64,000 nucleotides of DNA from positions 78,249 through 142,248 of the forward strand of contig JADBYA010000023.1 in assembly GCA_020403245.1 (NCBI GenBank), written 5' to 3'. The position numbers were made by a program, and so were the translations under genes. This document shows positions 37,544 through 45,891 of the stretch, piece after piece (position 1 is the stretch's first letter; each line of letters begins with the position of its first letter). This DNA comes from Flavobacterium sp. (GTDB lineage: Bacteria; Bacteroidota; Bacteroidia; Flavobacteriales; Flavobacteriaceae). Under the pieces are notes generated by a model. The model did not search any database and had not been told where the DNA came from. It saw only the letters and a program-made list of their open reading frames with translations.

Positions 37544-37885
37544 ATGTTACAAATGCTTCATAATCCTAGATGCGGAAAATCAAGAAATTGTTTGGCTTTT
37601 TTAAAAGAAAATGACGTTCCATTTGAAGTAATCAACTATTTAGAAAATCCACTTTCTAAAAATGAATTAGAAACACTAATAAACAAGTTAGCCATTAAAC
37701 CTCTTGATTTGGTTCGTCAAAAAGAAACTATTTGGAAAGATAGCTTTAAAGGTAAATCGCTTTCAGATGAAGATATTATAAAAGCACTAGCAAAGTTTCC
37801 AATTCTCATAGAGAGACCAATAGCAATAAAAAACGGAAAAGCTATTATTGCACGAGAAATGGAAAAATTGAAGAACTTTATATAG
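37544..37885 (+). CDS. ArsC/Spx-family arsenate reductase-like protein
   Basis: A 113-residue thioredoxin-fold protein. The catalytic cysteine stands in HNPRCGKSRN (residue 10) and the conserved arginine in LIERPIAIKNGKAII near residue 92, both diagnostic of the glutaredoxin-dependent ArsC family. It lacks a second N-terminal CxxC cysteine, so it is not Spx-like in redox sensing. No arsenic efflux gene lies nearby, so the actual substrate may not be arsenate. It is probably monocistronic; a TAATTTTG box occurs at about 37479-37486, within the divergent spacer. Confidence 0.88.
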   Translation: MLQMLHNPRCGKSRNCLAFLKENDVPFEVINYLENPLSKNELETLINKLAIKPLDLVRQKETIWKDSFKGKSLSDEDIIKALAKFPILIERPIAIKNGKAIIAREMEKLKNFI

Positions 37886-37938
37886 TTCCTTAAACATTAT
37901 TTAACATACATTTGGGATTTTAAACTTAAACCTATATG

Positions 37939-37946
37939 TACTTTTG
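37939..37946 (+). promoter_or_regulatory. putative -7 box of the TonB-type receptor gene
   Basis: TACTTTTG matches TAnnTTTG, 30 bases upstream of the ATG. A TTG lies at 37912-37914, with a 24-base spacer, slightly longer than usual. Confidence 0.5.
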
Positions 37947-37976
37947 CACACTCTTTGAAAAATTAATTATATCCAG

Positions 37977-40430
37977 ATGAAAAATAATCGAATCATTGCC
38001 ACGATACTATTCCTTTGCCATTCATTATTGGTTTTCTCTCAACAAAAACCAGCACTTCCAAAAATTGTTATTACAGGTACTATTGTTGAAGCTGTGAGCA
38101 AAAAACCTCTGGAATATGCTACTATCACGCTTAAAAATACCACAAATCCGAAAATGATTTATGGTGGAATAACAGATAGTAAAGGTAATTTTTCAATCGA
38201 AGCATCGGCTGGAACTTTTAACATCGTATTTGAATTCATTTCATTCGTACCTTTAGAGTTAAAAGAAAAACAATTGACTTCCAATACTAATTTAGGCAAA
38301 ATAAGTTTAGAGGAAGATATTACTCAATTAAACGAAGTAGTTGTTCGTGCCGAAAAAACCACTGTAGAAATAAAATTGGACAAAAAAGTATACAACGTCG
38401 GTAAAGATTTGATGGTGAAAGGGGGAACTGTAAGCGATATCTTGGATAACATTCCTTCAGTTTCAGTAGATGTTGAAGGTAATGTTAGTTTGCGCGGTAA
38501 CGAAAATGTTAGAATATTGATAGATGGAAGACCATCTAATGCAATCAATATTACAGAAGCATTACGATTAATTCCAGCAGATGCCATTGATAAAGTGGAA
38601 GTAATCACGAATCCTTCAGCAAGATACGATGCAGAAGGTGGCGGTGGTATATTGAATATTGTGCTCAAAAAAGGAAAAAATCAAGGATTAAACGGCACAA
38701 TCATTGGCACAACAGGTTATCCGGAGAACAATGGAATAAGCGCAAATATTAATTATAAATCAAAAAACTTCAATTTATTCACCACTCAAGGATATAACAA
38801 TAGAAATAGTCCAGGAAATGCAATTACCAATTCCAGATATCTTAACCCTGACAATTCAACAAAAAACTATATGAACGAAAAAAGAGAAAACGATCGTTTC
38901 AGCAATAGTTACAACAATGTGATTGGTATAGAATTGTATTTAAATGAAAGTACCAATTGGACAAATGCAATAAATTATAGAAATAGCAATGGAAACAATC
39001 GTGATGATGTGGACCAATTGTATTATGATGTAAATAATGTGTTTGAATATACTAGAAATCGTCTTAATGAAGAAGATAGTAATAGTGAAAATATCGAGTT
39101 TACATCTAACTTTATTAAGGATTTCAATAAAAATGGCCATAAATTAACCATTGATGCTTCATATTCAAAAAACAATGATGAGAACAATGCGCTTATTACA
39201 GATACTAATACTAATTCAACAACAGTAATAACAGATATAACTTTCAATAATCAAGAACAAAAAAGAATTCTGCTTCAATCAGATTATGTTTTACCATTTG
39301 GTGATGGACAGCAGTTTGAAGCTGGTTATCGTGGTAACTTTTTAGAAACTGTATCTGACTTTAGTGCAAATCGAGATGGAAACCCTATTAGTGAATTTAC
39401 AAATATTTTAGAATACAACGAAAAAGTTAATGCACTTTATACTCAATATGGATTTAAAGTAAGTAAAACATCGGTATTATTTGGACTTCGTTTTGAAGAC
39501 TCTAATATTGATGTAAACCAATTAGGAACAAATGAGTATAACAATAAAAAATACAGTGACTTTTTTCCTAGTGCTTTTTTTACGTATGAGTTATCAAAAG
39601 AAAGCAGTGCTTCAGCTAGCTACAGCAGAAGAATTCAAAGACCAAGAGGAAGACAATTAAATCCATTTAACAGTTTATCTAGTAATGTAAATATTTTTGT
39701 TGGAAACCCCGATTTAGATCCTGCCTATACTGATGCTCTAGATTTTGGATACATAAAAAGATGGTCAAAATTAACTTTCAATACTTCAATGTACCTCAAT
39801 AGAACATCTGGTGTATTTCAGTGGGTAAGAAAAGAAACTGCTTCAGAGGATAATGGAATTCCAATCATTTTAACAACACCTATCAACTTAGCAACCGAAT
39901 ACAGAGCAGGATTTGAGTTTACGCTCAACTATTCGCCCTACAAATGGTGGAAGCTAAATGGAAATTTTAATTTCTTTTACAATGAAACTGACGGTGACTA
40001 TACCTACGAAAACAACAATGGTGTCGAAGTTTATCAAAACTTCGATTTTAAAGCCACTTCATGGTTTGCGAGGATAAATTCAAAAGTGACTTTACCTAAC
40101 AAAATAGATTGGCAAACCAACATGACTTATAATGGTGAACAAAAAAATGCACAAGGTAAAAACTTAGGTATTTTTGGTATGAACTTAGCATTTAGTAAGG
40201 ATGTCCTGAAAGATAAAGGAACTATAGCTTTTAATATCAGCGATGTTTTCAATTCAAGAAAAAGAATTGTAGAAAACTATTTGGCTGGTGTTGTTGATGC
40301 CTACAGCGAAATGCAATGGCGCGTAAGACAATTTACCCTTTCCTTCACCTATCGTTTTAACAAACAGAAAAACGAAAAAGAGAAAAGACCAAGAGGTCAG
40401 CAAGAAGATGGTGGAGATTTTCCTGGATAA
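37977..40430 (+). CDS. outer-membrane TonB-type receptor with CarboxypepD_reg domain
   Basis: An 817-residue outer-membrane protein. After a signal peptide (ending LLVFSQ) comes a CarboxypepD_reg-like domain (about 30-115, VEAVSKKPLEYATITLKNT), a plug domain (KGGTVSDILDNIPSVSVD, RGNENVRILIDGRPS), then a large beta-barrel ending with an aromatic C-terminal strand (FTLSFTYRFN) and a charged tail (EKEKRPRGQQEDGG). It belongs to the 'outer membrane beta-barrel family' TonB group, whose substrates are poorly known. There is no SusD partner nearby, so it is not a polysaccharide-utilisation pair. A terminator follows directly. Confidence 0.9.
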   Translation: MKNNRIIATILFLCHSLLVFSQQKPALPKIVITGTIVEAVSKKPLEYATITLKNTTNPKMIYGGITDSKGNFSIEASAGTFNIVFEFISFVPLELKEKQLTSNTNLGKISLEEDITQLNEVVVRAEKTTVEIKLDKKVYNVGKDLMVKGGTVSDILDNIPSVSVDVEGNVSLRGNENVRILIDGRPSNAINITEALRLIPADAIDKVEVITNPSARYDAEGGGGILNIVLKKGKNQGLNGTIIGTTGYPENNGISANINYKSKNFNLFTTQGYNNRNSPGNAITNSRYLNPDNSTKNYMNEKRENDRFSNSYNNVIGIELYLNESTNWTNAINYRNSNGNNRDDVDQLYYDVNNVFEYTRNRLNEEDSNSENIEFTSNFIKDFNKNGHKLTIDASYSKNNDENNALITDTNTNSTTVITDITFNNQEQKRILLQSDYVLPFGDGQQFEAGYRGNFLETVSDFSANRDGNPISEFTNILEYNEKVNALYTQYGFKVSKTSVLFGLRFEDSNIDVNQLGTNEYNNKKYSDFFPSAFFTYELSKESSASASYSRRIQRPRGRQLNPFNSLSSNVNIFVGNPDLDPAYTDALDFGYIKRWSKLTFNTSMYLNRTSGVFQWVRKETASEDNGIPIILTTPINLATEYRAGFEFTLNYSPYKWWKLNGNFNFFYNETDGDYTYENNNGVEVYQNFDFKATSWFARINSKVTLPNKIDWQTNMTYNGEQKNAQGKNLGIFGMNLAFSKDVLKDKGTIAFNISDVFNSRKRIVENYLAGVVDAYSEMQWRVRQFTLSFTYRFNKQKNEKEKRPRGQQEDGGDFPG

Positions 40431-40433
40431 TAA

Positions 40434-40460
40434 AAAAAGCCCTGAAATTTCGGGGCTTTC
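40434..40460. terminator. bidirectional terminator
   Basis: AAAAGCCC and GGGGCTTT arms around TGAAATTTC with A and T runs on both sides. It ends the receptor gene and the convergent small membrane protein gene. Confidence 0.75.
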
Positions 40461-40480
40461 TTATAATATATAGTTTGTAA

Positions 40481-40684
40481 CTATACTGTTTGTTCGGCTT
40501 CCTTTTTAGCTCTTCTTTCTCGGAGTAATTCTCTAACACCACCAAAAACCCAATAGGGAACAATGAAAGTGATCAAAAACATCATCAACCAAAAACCAAT
40601 AGTTAAAATGGTTAAGAACGCTAAGAAACCTAAATACTGTTGAAATTCAAACATGTTTTCCGGAATTTTTTGAATTATACGCAA
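40481..40684 (-). CDS. small membrane protein of unknown function
   Basis: A 67-residue protein, or 57 if the internal ATG at 40654 (MFEFQQYLGF) is used. One long or two short hydrophobic segments (FLAFLTILTIGFWLMMFLITFIVPYWVFG) are followed by a basic, amphipathic tail (RELLRERRAKKEAEQ). It has a terminator on its 3' side and a spacer before fumC on its 5' side, which supports a real gene. The family is not recognised. The positive tail is expected to stay in the cytoplasm. Confidence 0.65.
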   Translation of the reverse strand: MRIIQKIPENMFEFQQYLGFLAFLTILTIGFWLMMFLITFIVPYWVFGGVRELLRERRAKKEAEQTV

Positions 40685-40768
40685 ATGTAAGTCGAAAATT
40701 AATCCTATCCAAAAACAAAATCAATTTTTATTAAATAGTTTTTATGTGTAATTTTGTCGAACTTTTTT

Positions 40769-40821
40769 AGGAGCCATTTCCCGCTGTCCGCGCTACACGG
40801 TAGCTCGCTCCCATCGGGGCT
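40769..40821 (+). repeat. second copy of the AGGAGC..CGGGGCTA intergenic element
   Basis: It starts AGGAGCCATTTCCCGCTGTC and ends CGGGGCTA, the same boundaries as the element at 20611-20738 read in reverse. It is shorter and lacks the 22-bp palindrome and the CTGAGCCTGTCGAAG hairpin. It is GC-rich against an AT-rich background, 40 bases before fumC. Confidence 0.7.
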
Positions 40822-40860
40822 AAAAACGTAAAGCTACTTATTAACATATATAAATACAAA

Positions 40861-42258
40861 ATGGAATTTAGAATAGAGAAAGATACCATGGGGGAAGTTA
40901 AAGTTCCTGCCAACAACTATTGGGGAGCACAAACAGAGCGTTCCAGAAATAATTTTAAAATTGGCCCATCTGCCTCAATGCCCAATGAAATCATTGAAGG
41001 ATTTGCCTATCTCAAAAAAGCGGCTGCTTATGCCAATTGTGATTTAGGCGTGCTTTCAACAGAAAAACGTGACGCCATTGCCGCTGTTTGCGATGAAATC
41101 CTTGCCGGAAAATTAGCTGACGAATTTCCATTGGTAATTTGGCAAACCGGTTCTGGTACGCAAAGCAACATGAATGTGAATGAAGTGATTGCAAATCGCG
41201 CTCAAGTACTTGCTGGTTTTAAAATTGGCGAAGGCGAACCAGTTGTAAAAGCCAATGATGATGTAAACAAATCACAATCATCCAACGATACATTTCCAAC
41301 CGGAATGCACATTGCATGTTATAAAGCGGTTGTTGAAACTACCATTCCCGGAGTTGAAAAACTTCGTGATACTCTGGATGCAAAATCAAAAGAATTCATG
41401 AGTGTCGTCAAAATTGGTAGAACACATCTTATGGACGCAACACCTATAACATTAGGTCAAGAGCTTTCGGGTTATGTTGCTCAATTAAATTATGGTTTAA
41501 AAGCACTAAAAAATACTTTATCCCATTTATCCGAAGTGGCACTTGGCGGAACAGCTGTTGGAACAGGATTAAATACGCCCGATGGGTATGATGTAAAAGT
41601 AGCCCAATATATTGCCCAATTTACAGGTCATCCATTTGTAACTGCCCCTAATAAATTTGAAGCATTAGCATCACATGATGCCATAGTTGAAAGTCATGGC
41701 GCATTAAAACAATTAGCTGTTTCATTAAATAAAATTGCAAACGATATTAGAATGCTAGCTTCTGGTCCACGTTCCGGAATTGGTGAAATATTAATTCCAG
41801 AAAATGAACCCGGTTCATCAATTATGCCAGGAAAAGTAAACCCCACGCAATGCGAAGCACTAACAATGGTTTGTGCCCAAGTTATGGGAAATGATGTAGC
41901 TATTGCTGTTGGTGGTATGCAAGGTCACTATGAATTAAACGTTTTCAAACCCGTAATGGCTGCCAATTTCTTGCAATCTGCTCGATTACTTGGTGACGCT
42001 TGTGTATCTTTTGAAGAACATTGTGCTAGTGGCATTGAACCAAATTATAGTCGTATAAATGAATTAGTGAATAACTCACTTATGTTGGTTACGGCATTAA
42101 ATACTAAAATAGGGTATTACAAATCGGCTGAAATTGCACAAACTGCTCATAAAAATGGAACTACATTAAAAGAAGAAGCCGTTAGATTAGGTTATGTTTC
42201 TGCAGAAGATTTTGATGCTTGGGTAAAACCTGAAGATATGGTTGGTAGTTTTAAATAA
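40861..42258 (+). CDS. fumC: class II fumarate hydratase
   Basis: A 465-residue TCA-cycle enzyme that interconverts fumarate and malate; class II enzymes need no iron-sulfur cluster and act as tetramers. [25 protein letters not shown] at the N-terminus, the [14 protein letters not shown] and [16 protein letters not shown] active-site regions, and the signature [15 protein letters not shown] (catalytic serine loop) are all intact. Length is standard. Fumarylacetoacetase, encoded earlier in the window, also produces fumarate, but the two loci are far apart. A strong bidirectional terminator follows. Confidence 0.97.
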   Translation: MEFRIEKDTMGEVKVPANNYWGAQTERSRNNFKIGPSASMPNEIIEGFAYLKKAAAYANCDLGVLSTEKRDAIAAVCDEILAGKLADEFPLVIWQTGSGTQSNMNVNEVIANRAQVLAGFKIGEGEPVVKANDDVNKSQSSNDTFPTGMHIACYKAVVETTIPGVEKLRDTLDAKSKEFMSVVKIGRTHLMDATPITLGQELSGYVAQLNYGLKALKNTLSHLSEVALGGTAVGTGLNTPDGYDVKVAQYIAQFTGHPFVTAPNKFEALASHDAIVESHGALKQLAVSLNKIANDIRMLASGPRSGIGEILIPENEPGSSIMPGKVNPTQCEALTMVCAQVMGNDVAIAVGGMQGHYELNVFKPVMAANFLQSARLLGDACVSFEEHCASGIEPNYSRINELVNNSLMLVTALNTKIGYYKSAEIAQTAHKNGTTLKEEAVRLGYVSAEDFDAWVKPEDMVGSFK

Positions 42259-42282
42259 CTAAATTTATCATAGTAATAAATA

Positions 42283-42311
42283 AAAAATCCCGACAATGAG
42301 TCGGGATTTTT
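42283..42311. terminator. terminator of fumC
   Basis: Perfect 11-base arms AAAAATCCCGA and TCGGGATTTTT around CAATGAG, with poly-A/T flanks. Confidence 0.88.
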
Positions 42312-42369
42312 CGATCTGTCAAAATCAAACAAAACAATAATCAAACTATTTTATGGTTACTCATGTTTA

Positions 42370-42867
42370 TTATTTTTTGATAAACATGTTAGTGTAGTAT
42401 TTTCTACCTGTTTGAGTGTCGGTGGTCACTGATATTCCAAAGTGAGTGTAATCTCCTTCGATGTTGGCTTTGTGAGCAGGACTATTCATCCAGGCACTGA
42501 AAGCACTTTCGGGCATTTGATAATTATAAGCAATATTCTCGCCTACTCTTTCTGCACCTAAAACTTGAATAAGATTGTCTGAGCGTTGTTGAAAAAAATC
42601 GTGGTTTACCACTTTATTGTCAATCATGTAGGTATTGTGCTCTTCTGATTTATAGGAGATGTGATTCACAACTTCCAAAGAATTTAAGCCAATGCTTTGA
42701 CGGTAATTGTTAATTAGTATAACTAATCTTAATTCCGTTTCGTTGTAATTATAGGTAGTTACAACTCTTTTGTCTTCAACTGTTCCTGATGTTTCATCAG
42801 AGGAACAAGATACCATAGTGAGAACGATTGCTAACGGCAACAATGCTCTAAACATTTTTGCTTTCAT
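42370..42867 (-). CDS. CAP-domain (SCP/PR-1-like) lipoprotein
   Basis: A 165-residue exported lipoprotein with a lipobox ending MVSCSS (Cys about 21). The CAP domain shows RLVILINNYRQSIGLNSLEVV at the start, VNHDFFQQRSD with the conserved His, GENIAYNY and SAFSAWMNSPAHKANIEGDYTHFGISV with the second His, then YYTNMFI. CAP proteins are secreted and diverse: proteases, lipid binders, toxins or adhesins; the bacterial function is mostly unknown. The gene is single. Its upstream spacer holds a 60-bp tandem duplication and a copy of a shared palindrome half-site. Confidence 0.87.
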   Translation of the reverse strand: MKAKMFRALLPLAIVLTMVSCSSDETSGTVEDKRVVTTYNYNETELRLVILINNYRQSIGLNSLEVVNHISYKSEEHNTYMIDNKVVNHDFFQQRSDNLIQVLGAERVGENIAYNYQMPESAFSAWMNSPAHKANIEGDYTHFGISVTTDTQTGRKYYTNMFIKK

Positions 42868-42890
42868 AGTAGTAGGTTAAGTTTTTTAAA

Positions 42891-43010
42891 GTAGATGTGG
42901 GGCAAACACTTTAAGGTTAAAAATTTTGACAGAACATATTATTTAAATTGGTAGATGTGGGGCAAATACTTTATTTAATTAATATTGAAAGAACGTATTA
43001 TTTTATTTCA
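42891..43010 (-). repeat. 60-bp tandem duplication upstream of the CAP lipoprotein
   Basis: GTAGATGTGGGGCAAA occurs at 42891-42906 and again at 42951-42966, exactly 60 bases apart; GAACRTATTATTT is also shared, while the stretch between has diverged. On the gene's strand each unit carries TTTGCCCCACATCTAC, with TTTG like the end of a promoter box. The rest of the 42868-43185 spacer is AT-rich. Confidence 0.85.
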
Positions 43011-43052
43011 TGGGCAATGATACTAATTTTATCGTTTAAACAACAAATAAAA

Positions 43053-43064
43053 TCGATGAAATAC
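43053..43064. promoter_or_regulatory. shared 12-mer TCGATGAAATAC (copy 1)
   Basis: Identical to half of the palindrome at 45249-45272 and, over 14 bases (TCGATGAAATACAT), to the reverse complement of the site at 53660-53673. Located about 190 bases upstream of the CAP gene. Confidence 0.35.
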
Positions 43065-43140
43065 ATTATAATGGTATTATAATAAAATTAAATCTTACAA
43101 TTATATAAAATTTAAAATGTTTTTTCTATTTCATTAAATA

Positions 43141-43165
43141 AAAAAAACCACTCTAGTGAGTGGTT
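43141..43165 (-). terminator. terminator of pdxH
   Basis: On the minus strand AACCACTC and GAGTGGTT pair around ACTA and run into a T tract, 20 bases after the pdxH stop codon. Confidence 0.85.
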
Positions 43166-43185
43166 CATACTTTTACTTTAATGTT

Positions 43186-43830
43186 CTATGGAGATAATCT
43201 ATCTATTTTCCAATTAAAATCTGTTTGCAATTGATATCTTATTCTATCGTGTAATCTATTTGGTCTTCCTTGCCAGAATTCCACTTCTATTGGACGAACC
43301 AAAAAACCACCCCAAAATTTTGGTCTTGGAATAGTTTTTCCTTCATATTGTTTTTCAAGTTCTTTTAGTTTGTTATCTAAATAATCTCTAGACGGAATAA
43401 TTTCGCTTTGTGACGAAACTATGGCACCTAGTTTACTCCCGTCAGGTCTTGAGTCAAAATAATTATCGGAAATAATATCCGACGTTTTTTCGGCAATTCC
43501 TTTTATAATAACTTGTCGTTCCATACTGTGCCAAAAAAATGAGAGACAGATATTTGGGTTATTAATGATTGCTTTTCCTTTTTCAGAATTGTAATTGGTA
43601 TAAAAAATAAAACCTTCTTCATTGAATTTTTTCAACAGCACTACCCTACTTTTTGGAAATCCATCCATACCAAATGTAGCAACCGTCATGGCATTTACTT
43701 CTTCGATATCGCTATATTGTTCGGTTTCATAAAACCATCTATGGAATAAATTAATCGGATCTTCTGGAATTGTAGTTTCCAAAAGTTGGCTCTTTTCATA
43801 AGATTTTCTATAGTCGCTTAAGTCTTCCAT
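43186..43830 (-). CDS. pdxH: pyridoxamine 5'-phosphate oxidase
   Basis: A 214-residue FMN enzyme that makes pyridoxal 5'-phosphate from the pyridoxine or pyridoxamine phosphates. The N-terminal LSDYRKSYEKSQLLE, the FMN-binding PKSRVVLLKKFNEEGFIFYTNYNSEKGK, the FFWHSMERQVIIKG segment and the C-terminal VEFWQGRPNRLHDRIRY signature are intact. Length is typical. It supplies the cofactor for the many PLP enzymes in this window (glyA, ltaE, rocD). RNase Z lies upstream on the same strand with a 67-base gap, so cotranscription is possible; a terminator follows. Confidence 0.96.
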   Translation of the reverse strand: MEDLSDYRKSYEKSQLLETTIPEDPINLFHRWFYETEQYSDIEEVNAMTVATFGMDGFPKSRVVLLKKFNEEGFIFYTNYNSEKGKAIINNPNICLSFFWHSMERQVIIKGIAEKTSDIISDNYFDSRPDGSKLGAIVSSQSEIIPSRDYLDNKLKELEKQYEGKTIPRPKFWGGFLVRPIEVEFWQGRPNRLHDRIRYQLQTDFNWKIDRLSP

Positions 43831-43897
43831 TTATTAAATAGATATGATTAATGATTGTAAATTTACTAAGAAATAGCAACTTTGAATTACTCTACTC

Positions 43898-44806
43898 CTA
43901 TTCAAATTCAAAAACTTTTCCATCATCTGCTAAAAGTATATTAGGAAATATTACTTCTGCTTCTTGCTGAAACAAATCAATGTTTGCATAACGTGTGCTG
44001 TAATGACCTAAAATTAATTGTTTCACATTTGCCCCTTTAGCAATTAAAGCAGCTTGTTTAGCAGTACTATGCATTGTTTTTTCTGCTTTATCAACTTCAG
44101 TTTCCAAAAAAGTGGTTTCGTGATATAATATATCAACATTTTGAATTGAAGGAATAATGGTTTCATCAAATGCCGTATCGCTGCAGAAAGCATAACTTTT
44201 TGGTTGGATTGGGTCAAAAGTCAATTCCTCATTAGGGATTATTGTTCCATCATCTAGCGTTATATCGCTACCGTTTTTTATTTTTTGAAAATAGCAGGTT
44301 TCTATCTTGTTTTTATTGACGGCATCAACATTCAATTTTCTGTCACCTATTTTTTCTTCAAAAAGAAACCCATTGGTATAAATTCTGTGTTTTAAAGGAA
44401 TGGTTTTTACCAATACTTTTTCGTCTTCATAAATCACTTCACTTTCGGTGGAAGTTAATTCATGAAAATATAAATTATAGCCAGTGAAAGAATTGGAATA
44501 GCGCAATTGAAGCAATACAATTTCTTTTATCCCTTTTGGACCATAAACATGCAAATCGGTTTGACGACTCAACAACATAAATGTGGATATCAAACCCACC
44601 AATCCATAAAAGTGATCCCCATGCAAATGAGAAATAAAAATATGATTGATTTTGGAAAACTTTAGTTTGTTTTTACGCAACTGCACTTGGGTTCCCTCAC
44701 CACAATCAATCAAAAACATTCTATTTCGAATTTCTAATATTTGGGCTGTAGGATTAGTTATCGTTCGTGGTGTGGCTGCATAGCAACCTAGAATTGTTAA
44801 TTTCAT
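43898..44806 (-). CDS. rnz: ribonuclease Z
   Basis: A 302-residue metallo-beta-lactamase-fold nuclease that trims tRNA 3' ends. The zinc motif SHLHGDHFYGLVGL (HxHxDH) is near residue 60; further ligands lie in CSDTAFDE, YHETTF, MHSTAKQA and ILGHYSTRY, and the short form lacks the doubled domain of long RNase Z. The His and Asp pattern is complete, so it should be active. It lies 6 bases after the STAS-like gene on the same strand, an arrangement recurring in flavobacteria, and is followed by pdxH. Confidence 0.94.
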   Translation of the reverse strand: MKLTILGCYAATPRTITNPTAQILEIRNRMFLIDCGEGTQVQLRKNKLKFSKINHIFISHLHGDHFYGLVGLISTFMLLSRQTDLHVYGPKGIKEIVLLQLRYSNSFTGYNLYFHELTSTESEVIYEDEKVLVKTIPLKHRIYTNGFLFEEKIGDRKLNVDAVNKNKIETCYFQKIKNGSDITLDDGTIIPNEELTFDPIQPKSYAFCSDTAFDETIIPSIQNVDILYHETTFLETEVDKAEKTMHSTAKQAALIAKGANVKQLILGHYSTRYANIDLFQQEAEVIFPNILLADDGKVFEFE

Positions 44807-44812
44807 AATAGT

Positions 44813-45145
44813 TTAGAATCCTAAATCCCGCTCAATTTCTTCCATTTCAATAATATCATGTGCTTCTAGAATGGTAGGAACTACTATTATATTCCTTGGT
44901 ACCGAATTATAATTGATGCTTTGCGCAACAAGAACAATCGATTTTTTCTCAATTTTGTGCAACTTAATCAATTCAGAAAAAGATTTTACATCTTCCAAAC
45001 TTAAATTTTTATCATGTGACACATCTAGTATAAGATTATCCTTTTTAAAAGTATTGTGTTCATGAGTTACTTTCATCAAAAAATCAGCTGTTTGTCCTTT
45101 TGTATCTTTAATTATTGTGGTATGTCCTTTGTGTTCTACTTTCAT
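44813..45145 (-). CDS. STAS-like small protein upstream of RNase Z
   Basis: A 110-residue soluble protein. The alternation KKDNLILDVSHDKNLSLEDVKSFSELIKLHKIEKKSIVLVAQ has the beta-alpha-beta rhythm of STAS/SpoIIAA anti-sigma antagonist domains, but I see no conserved phosphoserine with confidence. The closing EMEEIERDLGF is a helical tail. It is the first gene of the unit with rnz, with a 6-base gap, so its role may relate to RNA metabolism or the pair may only be co-expressed. Databases sometimes mislabel it ribonuclease Z through its neighbour. Confidence 0.7.
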   Translation of the reverse strand: MKVEHKGHTTIIKDTKGQTADFLMKVTHEHNTFKKDNLILDVSHDKNLSLEDVKSFSELIKLHKIEKKSIVLVAQSINYNSVPRNIIVVPTILEAHDIIEMEEIERDLGF

Positions 45146-45248
45146 TTGGTCTGAATTTTTAACTTGTTGCTAATTTACTAACATTTTACAATTAATTATC
45201 ATTTGAGTCACTATTTATCATATCCATAATGTCGTTTATAGAAAATTA

Positions 45249-45280
45249 AGGTATTTCATCGATGAAATACCTGTTTTTTT
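45249..45280 (+). terminator. 24-bp perfect palindrome followed by a T tract
   Basis: AGGTATTTCATC (45249-45260) is followed directly by its exact reverse complement (to 45272), then GTTTTTTT. It looks like a plus-strand terminator, yet no plus-strand gene lies upstream after fumC. It could end an unseen RNA or be an operator: its 12-mer half is found at two other spacers. The 45146-45445 spacer contains no ORF. Confidence 0.55.
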
Positions 45281-45402
45281 AACATTTTATAGATTAACTG
45301 CACGATAAAAACGCTTAAAACCCCTGAATTCATTGATTTTGTGCTTTAAACGAGTTTTGAGGTTAGTTATCGAAAATATTTTTAGAACAAGAACAGTTGA
45401 TG

Positions 45403-45410
45403 TAGTTTTG
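45403..45410 (+). promoter_or_regulatory. putative -7 box of the 124-residue secreted protein gene
   Basis: TAGTTTTG matches TAnnTTTG and predicts a leader of about 32 bases. No TTG at -33. Confidence 0.5.
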
Positions 45411-45445
45411 GTTAAGAAATAAGAACGAAACTAATAACAACAATT

Positions 45446-45820
45446 ATGACAACAACAAATAACTCAGTAGCTCAAAAAAATGTAACAAACGTTAGATTAT
45501 TTGTTTTATTCGTTTTATTAGTTATTGCAAATACAGGGGTTTTTGGTCAAAACAAATCAGAAGTTTTAACATTGACTACTGCAACAGAGGTTATAGTTTC
45601 TAAAGATGCTACAATTGTTACTACAACTGATAACACTATTGCTTCAACATCAATGGATTTTGCAGTATGGTTTACAGGAACAAAAAACACAAAATCTGAT
45701 AATCAATCAAATAGCGGTTTTAGCAAAAAACAATTAATCAATTCTGGTGTGAATACAAATAATGTTTTAATTAGATCCATTTTGAAAAAAGTTAGCTATC
45801 AAGGAAACGATGTAGCATAA
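45446..45820 (+). CDS. small secreted protein of unknown function
   Basis: A 124-residue protein. The N-terminus NVRLFVLFVLLVIANTGVFGQN is a signal peptide with a cytoplasmic extension of about 16 Thr/Asn/Val-rich residues in front. The mature part is low in complexity, rich in Ser, Thr and Asn (TLTTATEVIVSKDATIVTTTDNTI), with no cysteines or known motifs; the C-terminus (NVLIRSILKKVSYQGNDVA) is amphipathic. It has its own promoter box and a terminator, so it is a single-gene unit. No family is recognised. The palindrome about 180 bases upstream may take part in its control. Confidence 0.7.
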   Translation: MTTTNNSVAQKNVTNVRLFVLFVLLVIANTGVFGQNKSEVLTLTTATEVIVSKDATIVTTTDNTIASTSMDFAVWFTGTKNTKSDNQSNSGFSKKQLINSGVNTNNVLIRSILKKVSYQGNDVA

Positions 45821-45863
45821 TAAAAATAAAGTTTTATAAATAATTTGGTTAGTTTTAAAAAGA

Positions 45864-45889
45864 GAAATCCCGATGTTAGTATCGGGATT
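45864..45889. terminator. bidirectional terminator
   Basis: AAATCCCGAT and ATCGGGATTT pair perfectly around GTTAGT between two convergent genes. Confidence 0.85.
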
Positions 45890-45891
45890 TC

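Noticed and set aside
38324-38668. Minus-strand 114-residue ORF opposite the receptor gene
   Set aside because: It is a shadow of the real gene; Ser/Thr/Ile-rich composition, no start context and no motif.
42891-43010. Two-unit 60-bp repeat considered as a minimal CRISPR array
   Set aside because: Only two units, no palindromic repeat, the between-sequence is homologous rather than unique, and no cas genes are present.
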